A model generated the notes under the pieces. The model was not told the origin of the DNA. It did no database searches and saw nothing but the letters and a program-made list of their open reading frames with translations. Positions 1-7,863 of a stretch of DNA of 64,000 nt are shown piece by piece. A program made the position numbers and the translations under genes. Numbering within the stretch: the first letter of the stretch is position 1; each line of letters opens with the position of its first letter. Source of the stretch: an uncultured Sphingorhabdus sp. (GTDB taxonomy: Bacteria > Pseudomonadota > Alphaproteobacteria > Sphingomonadales > Sphingomonadaceae); contig CALMYW010000393.1 in assembly GCA_937873665.1 (NCBI GenBank), positions 1 to 64,000 on the forward strand, in the 5' to 3' direction.

Positions 1-903
1 TGCCCCGCGACCAGCGCCTATATCTCGATCCACAATATGGCCGCCTGGATGATCGACACTTTCGGTTCGGCAGAGCTGAAGGCACGCTATCTGCCTGATC
101 TGGTCAGCATGGAGAAGATCGCCAGTTACTGCCTGACTGAGCCGGGTTCGGGATCAGACGCAGCTGCGTTGAAAACCAGCGCGCGGCTGGATGGCGATCA
201 TTATGTCCTCAACGGCACGAAGCAGTTCATTTCGGGTGCGGGCTATAATGACATTTATGTCGTGATGGTGCGCACCGGCGATGAAAAGGCTAAGGGCATC
301 AGTTGCCTCGTTGTCGACAAGGATACGTCGGGCCTCAGCTTTGGCGCGCCGGAGAAGAAGCTTGGCTGGAATGCCAGCCCGACCGCGCAGGTAATATTTG
401 AGGATTGCCGTGTGCCGGTTGCCAACCGCGTTGGCGTTGAAGGCGATGGTTTCCGCTTTGCGATGGCGGGACTTGATGGCGGGCGACTCAACATCGGTGC
501 ATGCTCGCTCGGCGGCGCGCAGCGCTGCCTCGACGAAGCAGTCAAATATACCAAGGAACGCCAGCAATTCGGCCAGCCGGTCGCGGATTTCCAGAACACC
601 CAGTTCATGCTCGCCGACATGGCAACCGACCTCGAAGCCGCGCGCGCGCTGCTCTATATGGCGGCGTGCAAGGTGAACGCCAATGCGCCCGACAAGAGCC
701 GTTTCTCCGCGATGGCAAAGCGGCTCGCGACCGACAATGGCAGCGAGATTGTCAACAAGGCGCTGCAATTGTTCGGTGGCTATGGCTATTTGCGCGATTA
801 TCCGATTGAGCGTTTCTGGCGCGACCTGCGCGTCCACTCGATCTTGGAAGGCACCAACCAGGTGATGCGGATGATCGTCGGAAGGGATTTGTTACGCCAA
901 TGA
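1..903 (+). CDS. Acyl-CoA dehydrogenase (isobutyryl-CoA dehydrogenase-like), 5' end cut by window
   Basis: The frame is open from base 1, so the N-terminus lies outside the window; about 300 C-terminal residues are present. Flavoenzyme that oxidises an acyl-CoA to the 2-enoyl-CoA and passes electrons to ETF. Visible family signatures are the FAD-contacting CLTEPGSGSD near the start and the C-terminal GGYGYLRDYPIERFWRD. The likely catalytic Glu lies in ILEGTNQVMR. Its stop overlaps the mmsB start by four bases (ATGA), so the two are translationally coupled. That linkage points to valine catabolism (isobutyryl-CoA to methacrylyl-CoA). Substrate choice is inferred from the neighbour and is not proven by the sequence. 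Confidence 0.93.
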   Translation, partial: CPATSAYISIHNMAAWMIDTFGSAELKARYLPDLVSMEKIASYCLTEPGSGSDAAALKTSARLDGDHYVLNGTKQFISGAGYNDIYVVMVRTGDEKAKGISCLVVDKDTSGLSFGAPEKKLGWNASPTAQVIFEDCRVPVANRVGVEGDGFRFAMAGLDGGRLNIGACSLGGAQRCLDEAVKYTKERQQFGQPVADFQNTQFMLADMATDLEAARALLYMAACKVNANAPDKSRFSAMAKRLATDNGSEIVNKALQLFGGYGYLRDYPIERFWRDLRVHSILEGTNQVMRMIVGRDLLRQ

Positions 904-1769
904 AAATAGCCTTTATCGGTCTCGGCAATATGGGCGGCGGGATGGCCGCGAACCTTGTGAAGGCGGGGCATAGCGTCAACGCCTTTGACCTATCGAAGGA
1001 AGCGCTGGCGCGCGCGAAGGACAATGGCTGCGCGACCTTCACCAGCGTGCGCGAGGCTGTTGTCGATGCGGAAGCGGTGGTCTCAATGCTTCCCAATGGC
1101 AAGATTGTCGACAGCGTGTACGAAGGCGATGTCATCGGCCAAGCGCCCAAGGGTGCGATCCTGCTCGATTGTTCGACCATCGATGTTGCCACCGCGCGCA
1201 AGGTGACCGCGGATGCGACTGCTGCCGGCTATGAAATGGTCGATGCGCCGGTCTCGGGAGGTATCGCTGCGGCCAATGGCGGCACGCTGACCTTCATGGT
1301 CGGCGGAAGTGACAGCGCTTTTGAGCGCGCCGAGCCCATCCTTGCCGCGATGGGTAAGGCGGTGATCCATGCAGGCGCATCGGGGGCAGGGCAGGCAGCT
1401 AAAATCTGCAATAACATGCTGCTCGGCGCGTCGATGATCGCGACTTGCGAAGCCTTCATGCTCGCCGACAAACTGGGCCTCGATCTGCAGACATTTTACG
1501 ACATTTCGTCCAAGGCTTCGGGTCAGAACTGGTCGATGACCAGCTATTGCCCGGTCCCCGGCGTCGGCCCTCAGTCTCCCGCGGATAATGACTATCAGGG
1601 CGGCTTCGCTACCGCGCTGATGCTGAAGGATTTGAAGCTGGCGATGGAGGCGGCTGCCTCGGTCGATGCCGATGTGCCGATGGGCGAAAAGGCCGCTGCG
1701 CTCTACGAAGCCTTTGACAAGGCGGGGCAGGGCGGTCTCGATTTCTCGGCGATTATCAAGACGCTGTAA
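900..1769 (+). CDS. mmsB: 3-hydroxyisobutyrate dehydrogenase
   Basis: 289 residues, NAD(P)-dependent. Oxidises 3-hydroxyisobutyrate to methylmalonate semialdehyde in valine degradation. The N-terminus has the Rossmann motif GLGNMGGGMAANL (residues 7-19). The substrate-binding DAPVSGG lies at 115-121, and the catalytic Lys is K168 in GAGQAAKICNN. The length is normal for the family. It starts inside the stop codon of the acyl-CoA dehydrogenase (ATGA overlap). Other beta-hydroxyacid dehydrogenases, such as tartronate semialdehyde reductase, share the fold. The acyl-CoA dehydrogenase partner and the DAPVSGG/GAGQAAK pair favour MmsB. A terminator hairpin follows directly. Confidence 0.92.
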   Translation: MKIAFIGLGNMGGGMAANLVKAGHSVNAFDLSKEALARAKDNGCATFTSVREAVVDAEAVVSMLPNGKIVDSVYEGDVIGQAPKGAILLDCSTIDVATARKVTADATAAGYEMVDAPVSGGIAAANGGTLTFMVGGSDSAFERAEPILAAMGKAVIHAGASGAGQAAKICNNMLLGASMIATCEAFMLADKLGLDLQTFYDISSKASGQNWSMTSYCPVPGVGPQSPADNDYQGGFATALMLKDLKLAMEAAASVDADVPMGEKAAALYEAFDKAGQGGLDFSAIIKTL

Positions 1770-1795
1770 AAAGGGCGGCCAGTTGATGGCCGCCC
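1768..1795 (-). terminator. Bidirectional rho-independent terminator between convergent mmsB and thiolase
   Basis: A perfect 9-bp stem (GGGCGGCCA at 1773-1781, TGGCCGCCC at 1787-1795) has a 5-base loop. Read on the minus strand it is followed at once by TTTTT, the classical form for the thiolase gene ending at 1806. Read on the plus strand the U-tract is poor (GTTTCGCTTCTT), so it is a weaker stop for mmsB. Confidence 0.85.
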
Positions 1796-1805
1796 GTTTC
1801 GCTTC

Positions 1806-3053
1806 TTAGATACGTTCGATGATGATTGCCGGGGCCATGCCGCCTGCGGCGCACATCGTGATCAGGCCATAGCGGCCATTGATCCGCTCCAGCTCGTCCA
1901 GCGCGGTGCCGATCAGCATCGAGCCCGTCGCGCCGATCGGGTGGCCCAGCGCCATGGCGCCGCCGTTGGGATTGACCTTGGTGCGGTCGAGATCGAGATC
2001 ACGGATGAACTTTTCCGCGACGACGGCGAAGGCTTCGTTGATTTCGAAAACGTCGATGTCTTCCTTCTTGAGGCGGGCCTTTTCGAGGACCTTCTTCGCC
2101 GCAGGAACCGGAGCGTTGAGCATCAGCGTGGGGTCATCACCGCAGTTGACATAGGCGACGATCCGGCCGCGCGGCTTGAGGCCGTGCTTGTCGGCATAGG
2201 CCTTACTAGTGATCAGCAAGGCGCCCGCACCATCGACCACGCCCGAGCTGTTGCCGGCGTGGTGCACGCCCTTCCAGTTGAGATCGGGATAGCGGCGCTG
2301 GATCTGCTTGCGGAAGGTGGTGCCGCCAATGTCGAAGTCGGCAATCGCGTCGAAGCTGGGCTTCAGGCTGGCAAGCCCTTCAGCAGTGGTTTCGGGCCGG
2401 GGGAATTCCTCGTGGTCAAGCGCGACGGTGCCGTCGTCGTTATAAACGGTGACCAGCGACTTGTTGAAGCGGCCTTCCTTGATCGCGCGGTCGGCGCGTT
2501 CCTGGCTGACCAGCGCCAGCGCGTCGAGTGCCTCGCGCGGGATGCCTTCCATCGCGGCGATGGCATCGCCGCAGACGCCCTGGTGGCTCTGCGGGTGCAG
2601 CGCGTCGAGCGCCATGTTGCCCGAACCCATGCCCAGCGGCTTGAGGCCGGCATTGGCTTCTTCAGCGCCGATCTGCGCAGTGTAGCTCATCATTTCGGTG
2701 CCGCCTGCGATCACGCAGTCTTCCATGCCCGACATGACCGCCGCCGTGGCGAGGTTGACCGAGGTGATGCCGCCGCCGCAGAAGCGGTCCAGCGTCATAC
2801 CCGAGGCGCTGACGTCATAGCCCGCGGCCAGCGCGGCCATGCGGCCCAGGTCGCCGCCTTGTTTGCCCTTCTGGGTCGAGGTCGACCAGATGACGTCGTC
2901 GACGGTCGAGGTGTCGAGGTTGTTGCGATCCTTGATCGCCTTGAGCACGGTCGCGGCCAGATGTTGCGGGTGCAGGTGCGAAAGCGCGCCCTTGCCGGGC
3001 TTGCCAACCCCGCGCGGGGTGCGAACGGCGTCGATGATATAGGCTTCTGCCAT
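1806..3053 (-). CDS. Acetyl-CoA C-acyltransferase (thiolase)
   Basis: 415 residues. Catalyses thiolytic cleavage of 3-ketoacyl-CoA, or the reverse condensation. The acylated Cys is C92 in DRFCGGGITS. The C-terminal catalytic His is H371 in GHPIGATGSM, and the second Cys is C401 in MCAAGGMAPA. The N-terminal AYIIDAVRTPRG is typical of thiolases. The downstream SDR dehydrogenase is on the same strand 21 bp upstream of the start, suggesting one transcript for the last two steps of a beta-oxidation-like route. DRFCGGG rather than NKVCGSG points to a fadA/fadI-like or branched-acyl thiolase rather than PhaA. The exact substrate is unknown. Confidence 0.9.
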   Translation of the reverse strand: MAEAYIIDAVRTPRGVGKPGKGALSHLHPQHLAATVLKAIKDRNNLDTSTVDDVIWSTSTQKGKQGGDLGRMAALAAGYDVSASGMTLDRFCGGGITSVNLATAAVMSGMEDCVIAGGTEMMSYTAQIGAEEANAGLKPLGMGSGNMALDALHPQSHQGVCGDAIAAMEGIPREALDALALVSQERADRAIKEGRFNKSLVTVYNDDGTVALDHEEFPRPETTAEGLASLKPSFDAIADFDIGGTTFRKQIQRRYPDLNWKGVHHAGNSSGVVDGAGALLITSKAYADKHGLKPRGRIVAYVNCGDDPTLMLNAPVPAAKKVLEKARLKKEDIDVFEINEAFAVVAEKFIRDLDLDRTKVNPNGGAMALGHPIGATGSMLIGTALDELERINGRYGLITMCAAGGMAPAIIIERI

Positions 3054-3074
3054 GGGATTATCCTTTCAGTTGAA

Positions 3075-3857
3075 TTAGCGGGGAGCCATACGGATCGCGC
3101 CGTCGAGGCGGAGGCATTGGCCGTTAAAATAAGTGTTGCGGTTGAGTTCAAGCACCAGACTGCCAAATTCTTCGGGCTTGCCGAGGCGCTTGGGGAAGGG
3201 CACCGATGCCGCGAGGCTGTCGAGCACATTTTGCGGCGCACCGAGCATCAGCGGTGTTGCGAAAATGCCGGGCATTATCGAGTTGCAACGAATGCCGAGA
3301 TCCATCAGGTCGCGTGCCAGCGGCAGGACAAGGCCATTCACGCCAGCCTTGGCTGAGCCATAAATGACCTGACCGATCTGCGCATCCTGCGCGGCGACCG
3401 ATGCGGTCAGCGTGATGCAGCCGCGTTCGCCATCTTCCATTGGCTCTAGTTCGCTCATACCCAGCGCAGACAGCGAAGCGAGGCGATAGGAGGCAACAAG
3501 GATGCCCTCTACGCCAAAGGCATAATCGGCGGTGGAGGTGCGCTTGTATTTGCCGGTTTCCTTGTCGAACGACAACGTCTTGCCGCGCTTCGAAGTCATC
3601 GCGCAGTGGACGAGGATGCGTTCCTGCCCATGGGCAGCACGGGCTTTTGCGAAACCTGCGACAACCGAATCTTCGCTCGTGATATCCACCTTGCAGAATA
3701 TGCCGCCAATCTTGGCCGCAATCTCTTCACCTTGCGCCTCATTGATGTCGAAAATGGCCACTTTCGCCCCCGCAGCGGCCAGCGCCTCTGCACTGGCTCG
3801 ACCAAGGCCTGAGGCACCGCCGGTAACGACCGCGGCAATAGTGCTGTCGATCTTCAC
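3075..3857 (-). CDS. SDR-family 3-hydroxyacyl-CoA dehydrogenase-like oxidoreductase
   Basis: 260 residues of the short-chain dehydrogenase/reductase fold. The cofactor motif TGGASGLG is at residues 12-19, D37 after the second strand favours NAD over NADP, and the catalytic set is S153, Y166 and K170 (YGSAK). The overall pattern resembles type-2 3-hydroxyacyl-CoA dehydrogenase (HSD17B10-like). An oddity is that the usual NNAG motif after the fourth strand reads HCAM (residues 84-87). It is the first gene of a two-gene unit with the thiolase, so a role in beta-oxidation of short or branched acyl-CoA is likely. Substrate unproven. Confidence 0.85.
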   Translation of the reverse strand: MKIDSTIAAVVTGGASGLGRASAEALAAAGAKVAIFDINEAQGEEIAAKIGGIFCKVDITSEDSVVAGFAKARAAHGQERILVHCAMTSKRGKTLSFDKETGKYKRTSTADYAFGVEGILVASYRLASLSALGMSELEPMEDGERGCITLTASVAAQDAQIGQVIYGSAKAGVNGLVLPLARDLMDLGIRCNSIMPGIFATPLMLGAPQNVLDSLAASVPFPKRLGKPEEFGSLVLELNRNTYFNGQCLRLDGAIRMAPR

Positions 3858-3908
3858 ATCCTTCTCCCGATTTCTGTCAATTATCGAATGGCAGGAGAAT
3901 AGCCGAGA

Positions 3909-3930
3909 AATTTAATCGCGCAATTAAATT
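3909..3930. promoter_or_regulatory. AT-rich inverted repeat upstream of the SDR-thiolase unit
   Basis: AATTTAAT (3909-3916) and ATTAAATT (3923-3930) form a perfect 8-bp inverted repeat with a 6-base centre, 52 bp before the SDR start. It stands out against the GC-rich surroundings. A second short dyad, CCAAG-ATT-CTTGG, lies at 3943-3955. The position suits an operator for a TetR- or LacI-type repressor, but no regulator gene is nearby and binding is only inferred. Confidence 0.4.
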
Positions 3931-4022
3931 CACATTGTGCAACCAAGATTCTTGGCTGCAGGAAGATGCGACTGCAGCTCCTTGCAACATTGTGTCCTAT
4001 CGGAGAAATTATCGACGAAAGG

Positions 4023-4098
4023 TGGTGAGCCCTGCTGGATTCGAACCAGCGACCTACTGATTAAAAGTCAGTTGCTCTACCGACTGAGCTAAGGGCCC
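4023..4098 (-). tRNA. tRNA-Lys (anticodon TTT)
   Basis: Reading the minus strand gives a 76-nt cloverleaf. The acceptor stem GGGCCCT pairs with AGGGCTC (one G-U), followed by discriminator A and an encoded CCA. The anticodon stem is ACTGA/TCAGT with loop CTTTTAA, giving anticodon TTT. The T loop GGTTCGAATCC is intact. It sits alone between folK and the SDR gene and is complete. Confidence 0.97.
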
Positions 4099-4139
4099 AT
4101 CGCGGTGCTGAAACAACAGCACGCTCAGGAGCGCTCCCC

Positions 4140-4667
4140 CTAATGCGGGCTTTGCGAACGGTCAAGCGGCTTGGGACGGTTTAAGCGATGAAAAAGTTGG
4201 CGAATGGTCAGGCCGGATACCGGGTCGCGCCAATCCGGCGCAATTTCAGTCGCCGGGCCGAGCACGAAGTTCCGTTCGCGCATTGCGACGTGCGGAATGG
4301 CAAGCGCAGGGCGTTCGCCAGACCAGATCCCGCCCGACCATAACAGGATGTCGAGGTCGAGCGTACGCCCACGCCAGCGTTGACCAATGCGTCGACGGCC
4401 GAAATGGGTTTCAATTGACTGCAGGCGGCGCAACAATGCTGGCGGATCAAGGTGGCTGGAGATCACGGCAACCGCATTGGCGTAGCGGCGCCTTGAGGCG
4501 CCTATCGCGGTACTTTCGATGATTGAAGATTGCGCGAAAACGTCAATATCCGGCATTTCGAGGGCTTCGATAGCCTGCTCGAGCATATTTCGTGGACTGC
4601 CTGCGAGTTCGTGACGCTGGTTTGAACCCAGCGCGATCAGATAGAGATGTTTGGTATTCCCGGCCAT
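4140..4667 (-). CDS. folK: 2-amino-4-hydroxy-6-hydroxymethyldihydropteridine pyrophosphokinase
   Basis: 175 residues, cytosolic. Transfers pyrophosphate from ATP to 6-hydroxymethyl-7,8-dihydropterin in folate synthesis. The N-terminal LIALGSN (pterin-binding strand, residues 11-16) and the HPPK signature RWRGRTLDLDIL (98-108, with metal-binding D104 and D106) are intact, as is the downstream IPHVAMRERNFVL. The start at 4667 is preferred over an in-frame ATG at 4733, because the first family-conserved residues follow within a few codons and AGGCGGGG precedes it at suitable spacing. The gene stands alone; no folB or folP is adjacent. Confidence 0.93.
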   Translation of the reverse strand: MAGNTKHLYLIALGSNQRHELAGSPRNMLEQAIEALEMPDIDVFAQSSIIESTAIGASRRRYANAVAVISSHLDPPALLRRLQSIETHFGRRRIGQRWRGRTLDLDILLWSGGIWSGERPALAIPHVAMRERNFVLGPATEIAPDWRDPVSGLTIRQLFHRLNRPKPLDRSQSPH

Positions 4668-4750
4668 ATCCCCGCCTAGCGCCGATACGGCGGGCGGGGA
4701 AGCGCAATCCGGGGTTGCCATTTCCCGTGGCAACCCCGGGAGCGTGACGA

Positions 4751-5512
4751 TTAGAAGTGGAAGTTCAGCCCGACGCGGATCAGGTGCATGTCCAGATCCT
4801 GGCGCAGGGTTTCCGTATAGGCGGGGGTTACAAAGGTGCTGCCCGGCAGATATCCGGTGTCATAGCTGGTGCCACCCTGGTCGGTGTACGCATAATCGAG
4901 CCGAGCCGAGACCGTGTCGCTGAATTTGTGCTCAACGCCGCCACCGATAATAAAGCCGTCCAGCGTCTTCTTTGTTCCACCAGCCTTGTCGTATCCGCCG
5001 TTGGACGACATTGTTGCTGCGAATTCGGCTTTTGTCCATGCCCAGCCGCCCGATGCGTAGATAAGCGTCTTGTCCATCGCGACGCCGGCGCGAGCGCGCA
5101 ACGAGAACATATGTTTCGCATCAATGCCATTGCCGAAACTATAGCTGAGCGAGGGGAATGGGGTTGTCGGAACCAATCCGGTCGACCGGCTGTCATCGGC
5201 ATTCAGGATGGTGAAGTCAGCCTCGGCACCAAGGACGAAGTTTCCAGCGGTCTGGTAATTATAACCCAACTGGCCGCCGAAGTTGAAACCTTCCGGTTTG
5301 CGGCTGTCAGCAAAAGTTGATGTTACATAATCGCGCAGCCCCTGCGATTCAGACGTCCATGCGCCGCTAAGGGCGACATCGGAGTCGGATGATCCGGTGC
5401 CATATCCAGCCTGGACGCCGACATAAGGGCCAGTCCAATCGGCATCTTGCGCAATGGCGGGGGTTGCGATCATGGCAATGGCAGAAGCCGAGATGAGCGA
5501 GAGTTTCTTCAT
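4751..5512 (-). CDS. Outer-membrane beta-barrel protein (Omp25/LOMP-type)
   Basis: 253 residues. A clear signal peptide (MKKLSLISASAIAMIATPAIA, cut before QDADWTG) is followed by WTGPYVGVQAGYG, the usual opening of small alphaproteobacterial 8-stranded barrels. Alternating strands continue to a C-terminal Phe (VGLNFHF), the BAM recognition signature. The start at 5512 is chosen over 5605 because the signal peptide begins there and GAAGGA lies just upstream. Such proteins stabilise the envelope or act as minor porins, but the specific role cannot be read from the sequence. Monocistronic by layout. Confidence 0.88.
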   Translation of the reverse strand: MKKLSLISASAIAMIATPAIAQDADWTGPYVGVQAGYGTGSSDSDVALSGAWTSESQGLRDYVTSTFADSRKPEGFNFGGQLGYNYQTAGNFVLGAEADFTILNADDSRSTGLVPTTPFPSLSYSFGNGIDAKHMFSLRARAGVAMDKTLIYASGGWAWTKAEFAATMSSNGGYDKAGGTKKTLDGFIIGGGVEHKFSDTVSARLDYAYTDQGGTSYDTGYLPGSTFVTPAYTETLRQDLDMHLIRVGLNFHF

Positions 5513-5709
5513 GGTAGATTCCTTCAATCTGTTCCGATGAATCATCGGATAAGTGTTGGTGCGACCCATGAATGTGATGCCGGACAAAGGGTGTCGCGAA
5601 ATCACGACGCCCCGTTAACGCGTAGAACCTTTCTGGATATTGTATGGAATCGACCATGCCGACGATTTTGCGGCGGCTGTGGCAATAATGTAACAGAAGT
5701 TATAGCTGC

Positions 5710-6576
5710 CTAGCTGTCTTCGATCAGGCGGCCATAGAGTTGAGGTCTGCGGTCGCGGAAAAAGCCCATGCTGGCGCGGTGAAGGCGGGCCTGATTGAGA
5801 TCAAAGCTCGCCAGAAGTATACCCGTTTCGCTATCGTCCAGATCGCAAACAACATCACCCCATTCATTGGCGATGAAGCTGGTTCCATAAAATTTCTGCG
5901 CTGCACCCCCATGGTCGGATTCAGCGCCAACGCGGTTGGCGGCGATCACGGGCATACAGTTTGAGACCGCATGGCCGACCATTGCACGTCGCCACATATG
6001 ACGGGTGTCGAGTGTCGCGTCCTGCGGTTCTGCGCCAATCGCTGTCGGGTAAAACAACATCTCCGCCCCCATCAGGGCCATGGCTCGCGCGCATTCGGGA
6101 TACCATTGGTCCCAGCAGATGCCGACGCCGATGCGCGTGCCGAATAGGTCCCACACTTTGAAACCGGTATTGCCCGGGCGGAAATAATATTTTTCTTGAT
6201 AGCCGGGGCCATCGGGGATGTGACTTTTTCGATAGGTGCCAAGGATGTCGCCGGACGCATCAATCATCGCCATCGTATTGTAGAAATGCGATCCGTCGCG
6301 TTCGAAGAAACTGGTGGGGATCGCGACCTTCAGTTTTTTGGCCAGTTTCGCCATGGCTTGCACCGAGGGATGTTCAAGCGTCGGCCTTGCGAGGGCGAAA
6401 TGCGCCTCTTCCTGCGTCTTGCAGAAATAGGGGCCTGAAAAGAGTTCGGGTGGCAATATGATTTGCGCACCATCGGATGCCGCTTTCTCAATCAGAGCCG
6501 AAACTGATTCAATATTCTCGCCTTCGCTGCCTTGCAGAGGCAGTTGGAGCGCGGCGACGGTGATGGAGCGTGTCAT
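5710..6576 (-). CDS. aguB: N-carbamoylputrescine amidase
   Basis: 288 residues, nitrilase superfamily. Hydrolyses N-carbamoylputrescine to putrescine, CO2 and ammonia, the second step of the agmatine route. The catalytic triad is visible: E44 (PPELFSGPYF), K117 (YRKSHIPDGPGY) and C154 (GICWDQWYPE). IPDGPGYQEKYYF is typical of AguB. The ATG at 6576 is taken as the start; it places the first strand (ITVAALQLPL) at the usual position. The agmatine deiminase gene aguA is 1.3 kb upstream on the same strand, separated by two other genes, which supports the assignment strongly. Confidence 0.93.
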   Translation of the reverse strand: MTRSITVAALQLPLQGSEGENIESVSALIEKAASDGAQIILPPELFSGPYFCKTQEEAHFALARPTLEHPSVQAMAKLAKKLKVAIPTSFFERDGSHFYNTMAMIDASGDILGTYRKSHIPDGPGYQEKYYFRPGNTGFKVWDLFGTRIGVGICWDQWYPECARAMALMGAEMLFYPTAIGAEPQDATLDTRHMWRRAMVGHAVSNCMPVIAANRVGAESDHGGAAQKFYGTSFIANEWGDVVCDLDDSETGILLASFDLNQARLHRASMGFFRDRRPQLYGRLIEDS

Positions 6577-6583
6577 GTCTCGC

Positions 6584-6931
6584 CTATAGCCGCACGCCGA
6601 AACGCGCGGCAATCCCGATTGTCAGTAAGTACAGTATGAAGGTCAACGCGATGCCGGCTGACAGGGTCAGCCAAAACCCATGTCCGGACCGCAGCATCCA
6701 TGGAATTAGCAGGAACATCGGAATAGAAGGCAGGAAATACCAAAATGCCGAATAGACATAGTCGGCAACCAGCTTTGGGTCACCGGTATCGCGCCACAGC
6801 CAGATCATGCCAAGCGTCGAGACGAGGGGGATGGAAGCAATCAATCCTCCAAGTCCCGGGCTTTTTCTGGCAATCAGGGAAATGGTAGCAACCAGTAAAC
6901 CCGATAATATGGCGCGAATGGCAAGTTCCAA
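6584..6931 (-). CDS. Small four-helix membrane protein, DUF3147-like
   Basis: 115 residues with a TTG start at 6931 that follows the upstream gene's stop by three bases. It has four predicted hydrophobic segments (about residues 4-20, 28-45, 60-80 and 85-105) and a short charged loop RDTGDPKLVADY. I recognise it as a DUF3147-type inner-membrane protein; its function is unknown. It lies in the same-strand row between the exported methyltransferase-like gene and aguB, so it is probably co-transcribed with the agmatine genes. The TTG start is weakly supported by a ribosome-binding site, but no earlier start is possible without overlapping the neighbour. Confidence 0.75.
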   Translation of the reverse strand: MELAIRAILSGLLVATISLIARKSPGLGGLIASIPLVSTLGMIWLWRDTGDPKLVADYVYSAFWYFLPSIPMFLLIPWMLRSGHGFWLTLSAGIALTFILYLLTIGIAARFGVRL

Positions 6932-6934
6932 GCT

Positions 6935-7795
6935 TTAGGGCCGCTTCTTGAACAGCAAGGTCATGCGGTCGCTTTCGCCGATCGCTTCATATTTTGTCTT
7001 GTCGACCTCTTTGAGGCGCAGGGCAGGGGGAAGCGTCCACACGCCATCGGGCCAGTTGGCGCTGTCCTTAGGGTTTGCGTTGATTTCGCTCTTCGCAACC
7101 AGTTCAAAACCGTTCACTTCCATGAACTTGATGACATCGGCTTCACGCAGATAGCCTTTATTGCCGTCGGCATAGCTATAGGGTGCATCGGCTTTTGCAC
7201 GGTGCTGCTCGATGCCGAGCAGGCCGTCGTCCTTAAGCAGGTCGCGCATCCGCTTGATTTCCTGATCGGCCATATTCCAGCGGAACAAATTGTGCATCAT
7301 GCGCATGACAATGATCCGGTCGAACGTGCCCTTAGCGCCTTCGGGAATGGCGTCGAGTGTGAAGGCCGCGTAGTCGGTTGCCGGACGACCGGTGACTTTA
7401 GCAACATCGTCGGGGAATTTCGCTGCCCCCGCCTTTACGCCTTCGCGGGTCTTGTCATCGGCAAACACAGTGGTGCTGAAATAAAGGCCGTTAAACTTAC
7501 CCGGATCCATATAGCGACCAAGGATGCGCGAAATCCATTCACCACCCGGTGCATATTCGCCGACCTTGTGGTCGGGATGGATGCGGAAAAATTCAAAAGT
7601 CTCGGCGGGATGACGATATTTGTCACGCTTGCTATCTTCTGCGCGCGAGGGGTCGGCGAGAATTTTTGCCATGCGCTCCTGATGCGCCTTGTGCATCGCT
7701 GCATGTGCCTTGTTGTGCTTGTGGCCGTGATTTTCCGCAATTGCGGGTGCGGAAAGGGCGGTGGCTGCCAAGGCAAGAAATAGTGTCATTTTCAT
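6935..7795 (-). CDS. Exported class I methyltransferase-like protein (COG4798 type)
   Basis: 286 residues. The N-terminus is a signal peptide (MKMTLFLALAATALSAPAIA) followed by a His-rich stretch (ENHGHKHNKAHAAMHKAHQ). The rest resembles a SAM-dependent methyltransferase: GEYAPGGEWISRIL corresponds to motif I, and FDRIIVMRMMHNLFRWN to the region after motif II. A GGAG-like site (GAGGACC) precedes the ATG. Proteins of this type are known from many proteobacteria, but to my knowledge their substrate and SAM source are undefined. It may bind a different ligand outside the cytosol. It lies between aguA and aguB on the same strand. Confidence 0.8.
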   Translation of the reverse strand: MKMTLFLALAATALSAPAIAENHGHKHNKAHAAMHKAHQERMAKILADPSRAEDSKRDKYRHPAETFEFFRIHPDHKVGEYAPGGEWISRILGRYMDPGKFNGLYFSTTVFADDKTREGVKAGAAKFPDDVAKVTGRPATDYAAFTLDAIPEGAKGTFDRIIVMRMMHNLFRWNMADQEIKRMRDLLKDDGLLGIEQHRAKADAPYSYADGNKGYLREADVIKFMEVNGFELVAKSEINANPKDSANWPDGVWTLPPALRLKEVDKTKYEAIGESDRMTLLFKKRP

Positions 7796-7863
7796 GGGGG
7801 AGGTCCTCTCTTCTGAACTTGATGCTCTGATTATGCGTCAGCTTGCGCCGCAAGGGAATACAG

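Noticed and set aside
1941..3356. A 471-codon open frame on the plus strand opposite the thiolase
   Set aside because: It lies wholly antisense to two genes with intact catalytic motifs, shows no recognisable domain, and is typical of long antisense frames in GC-rich DNA.
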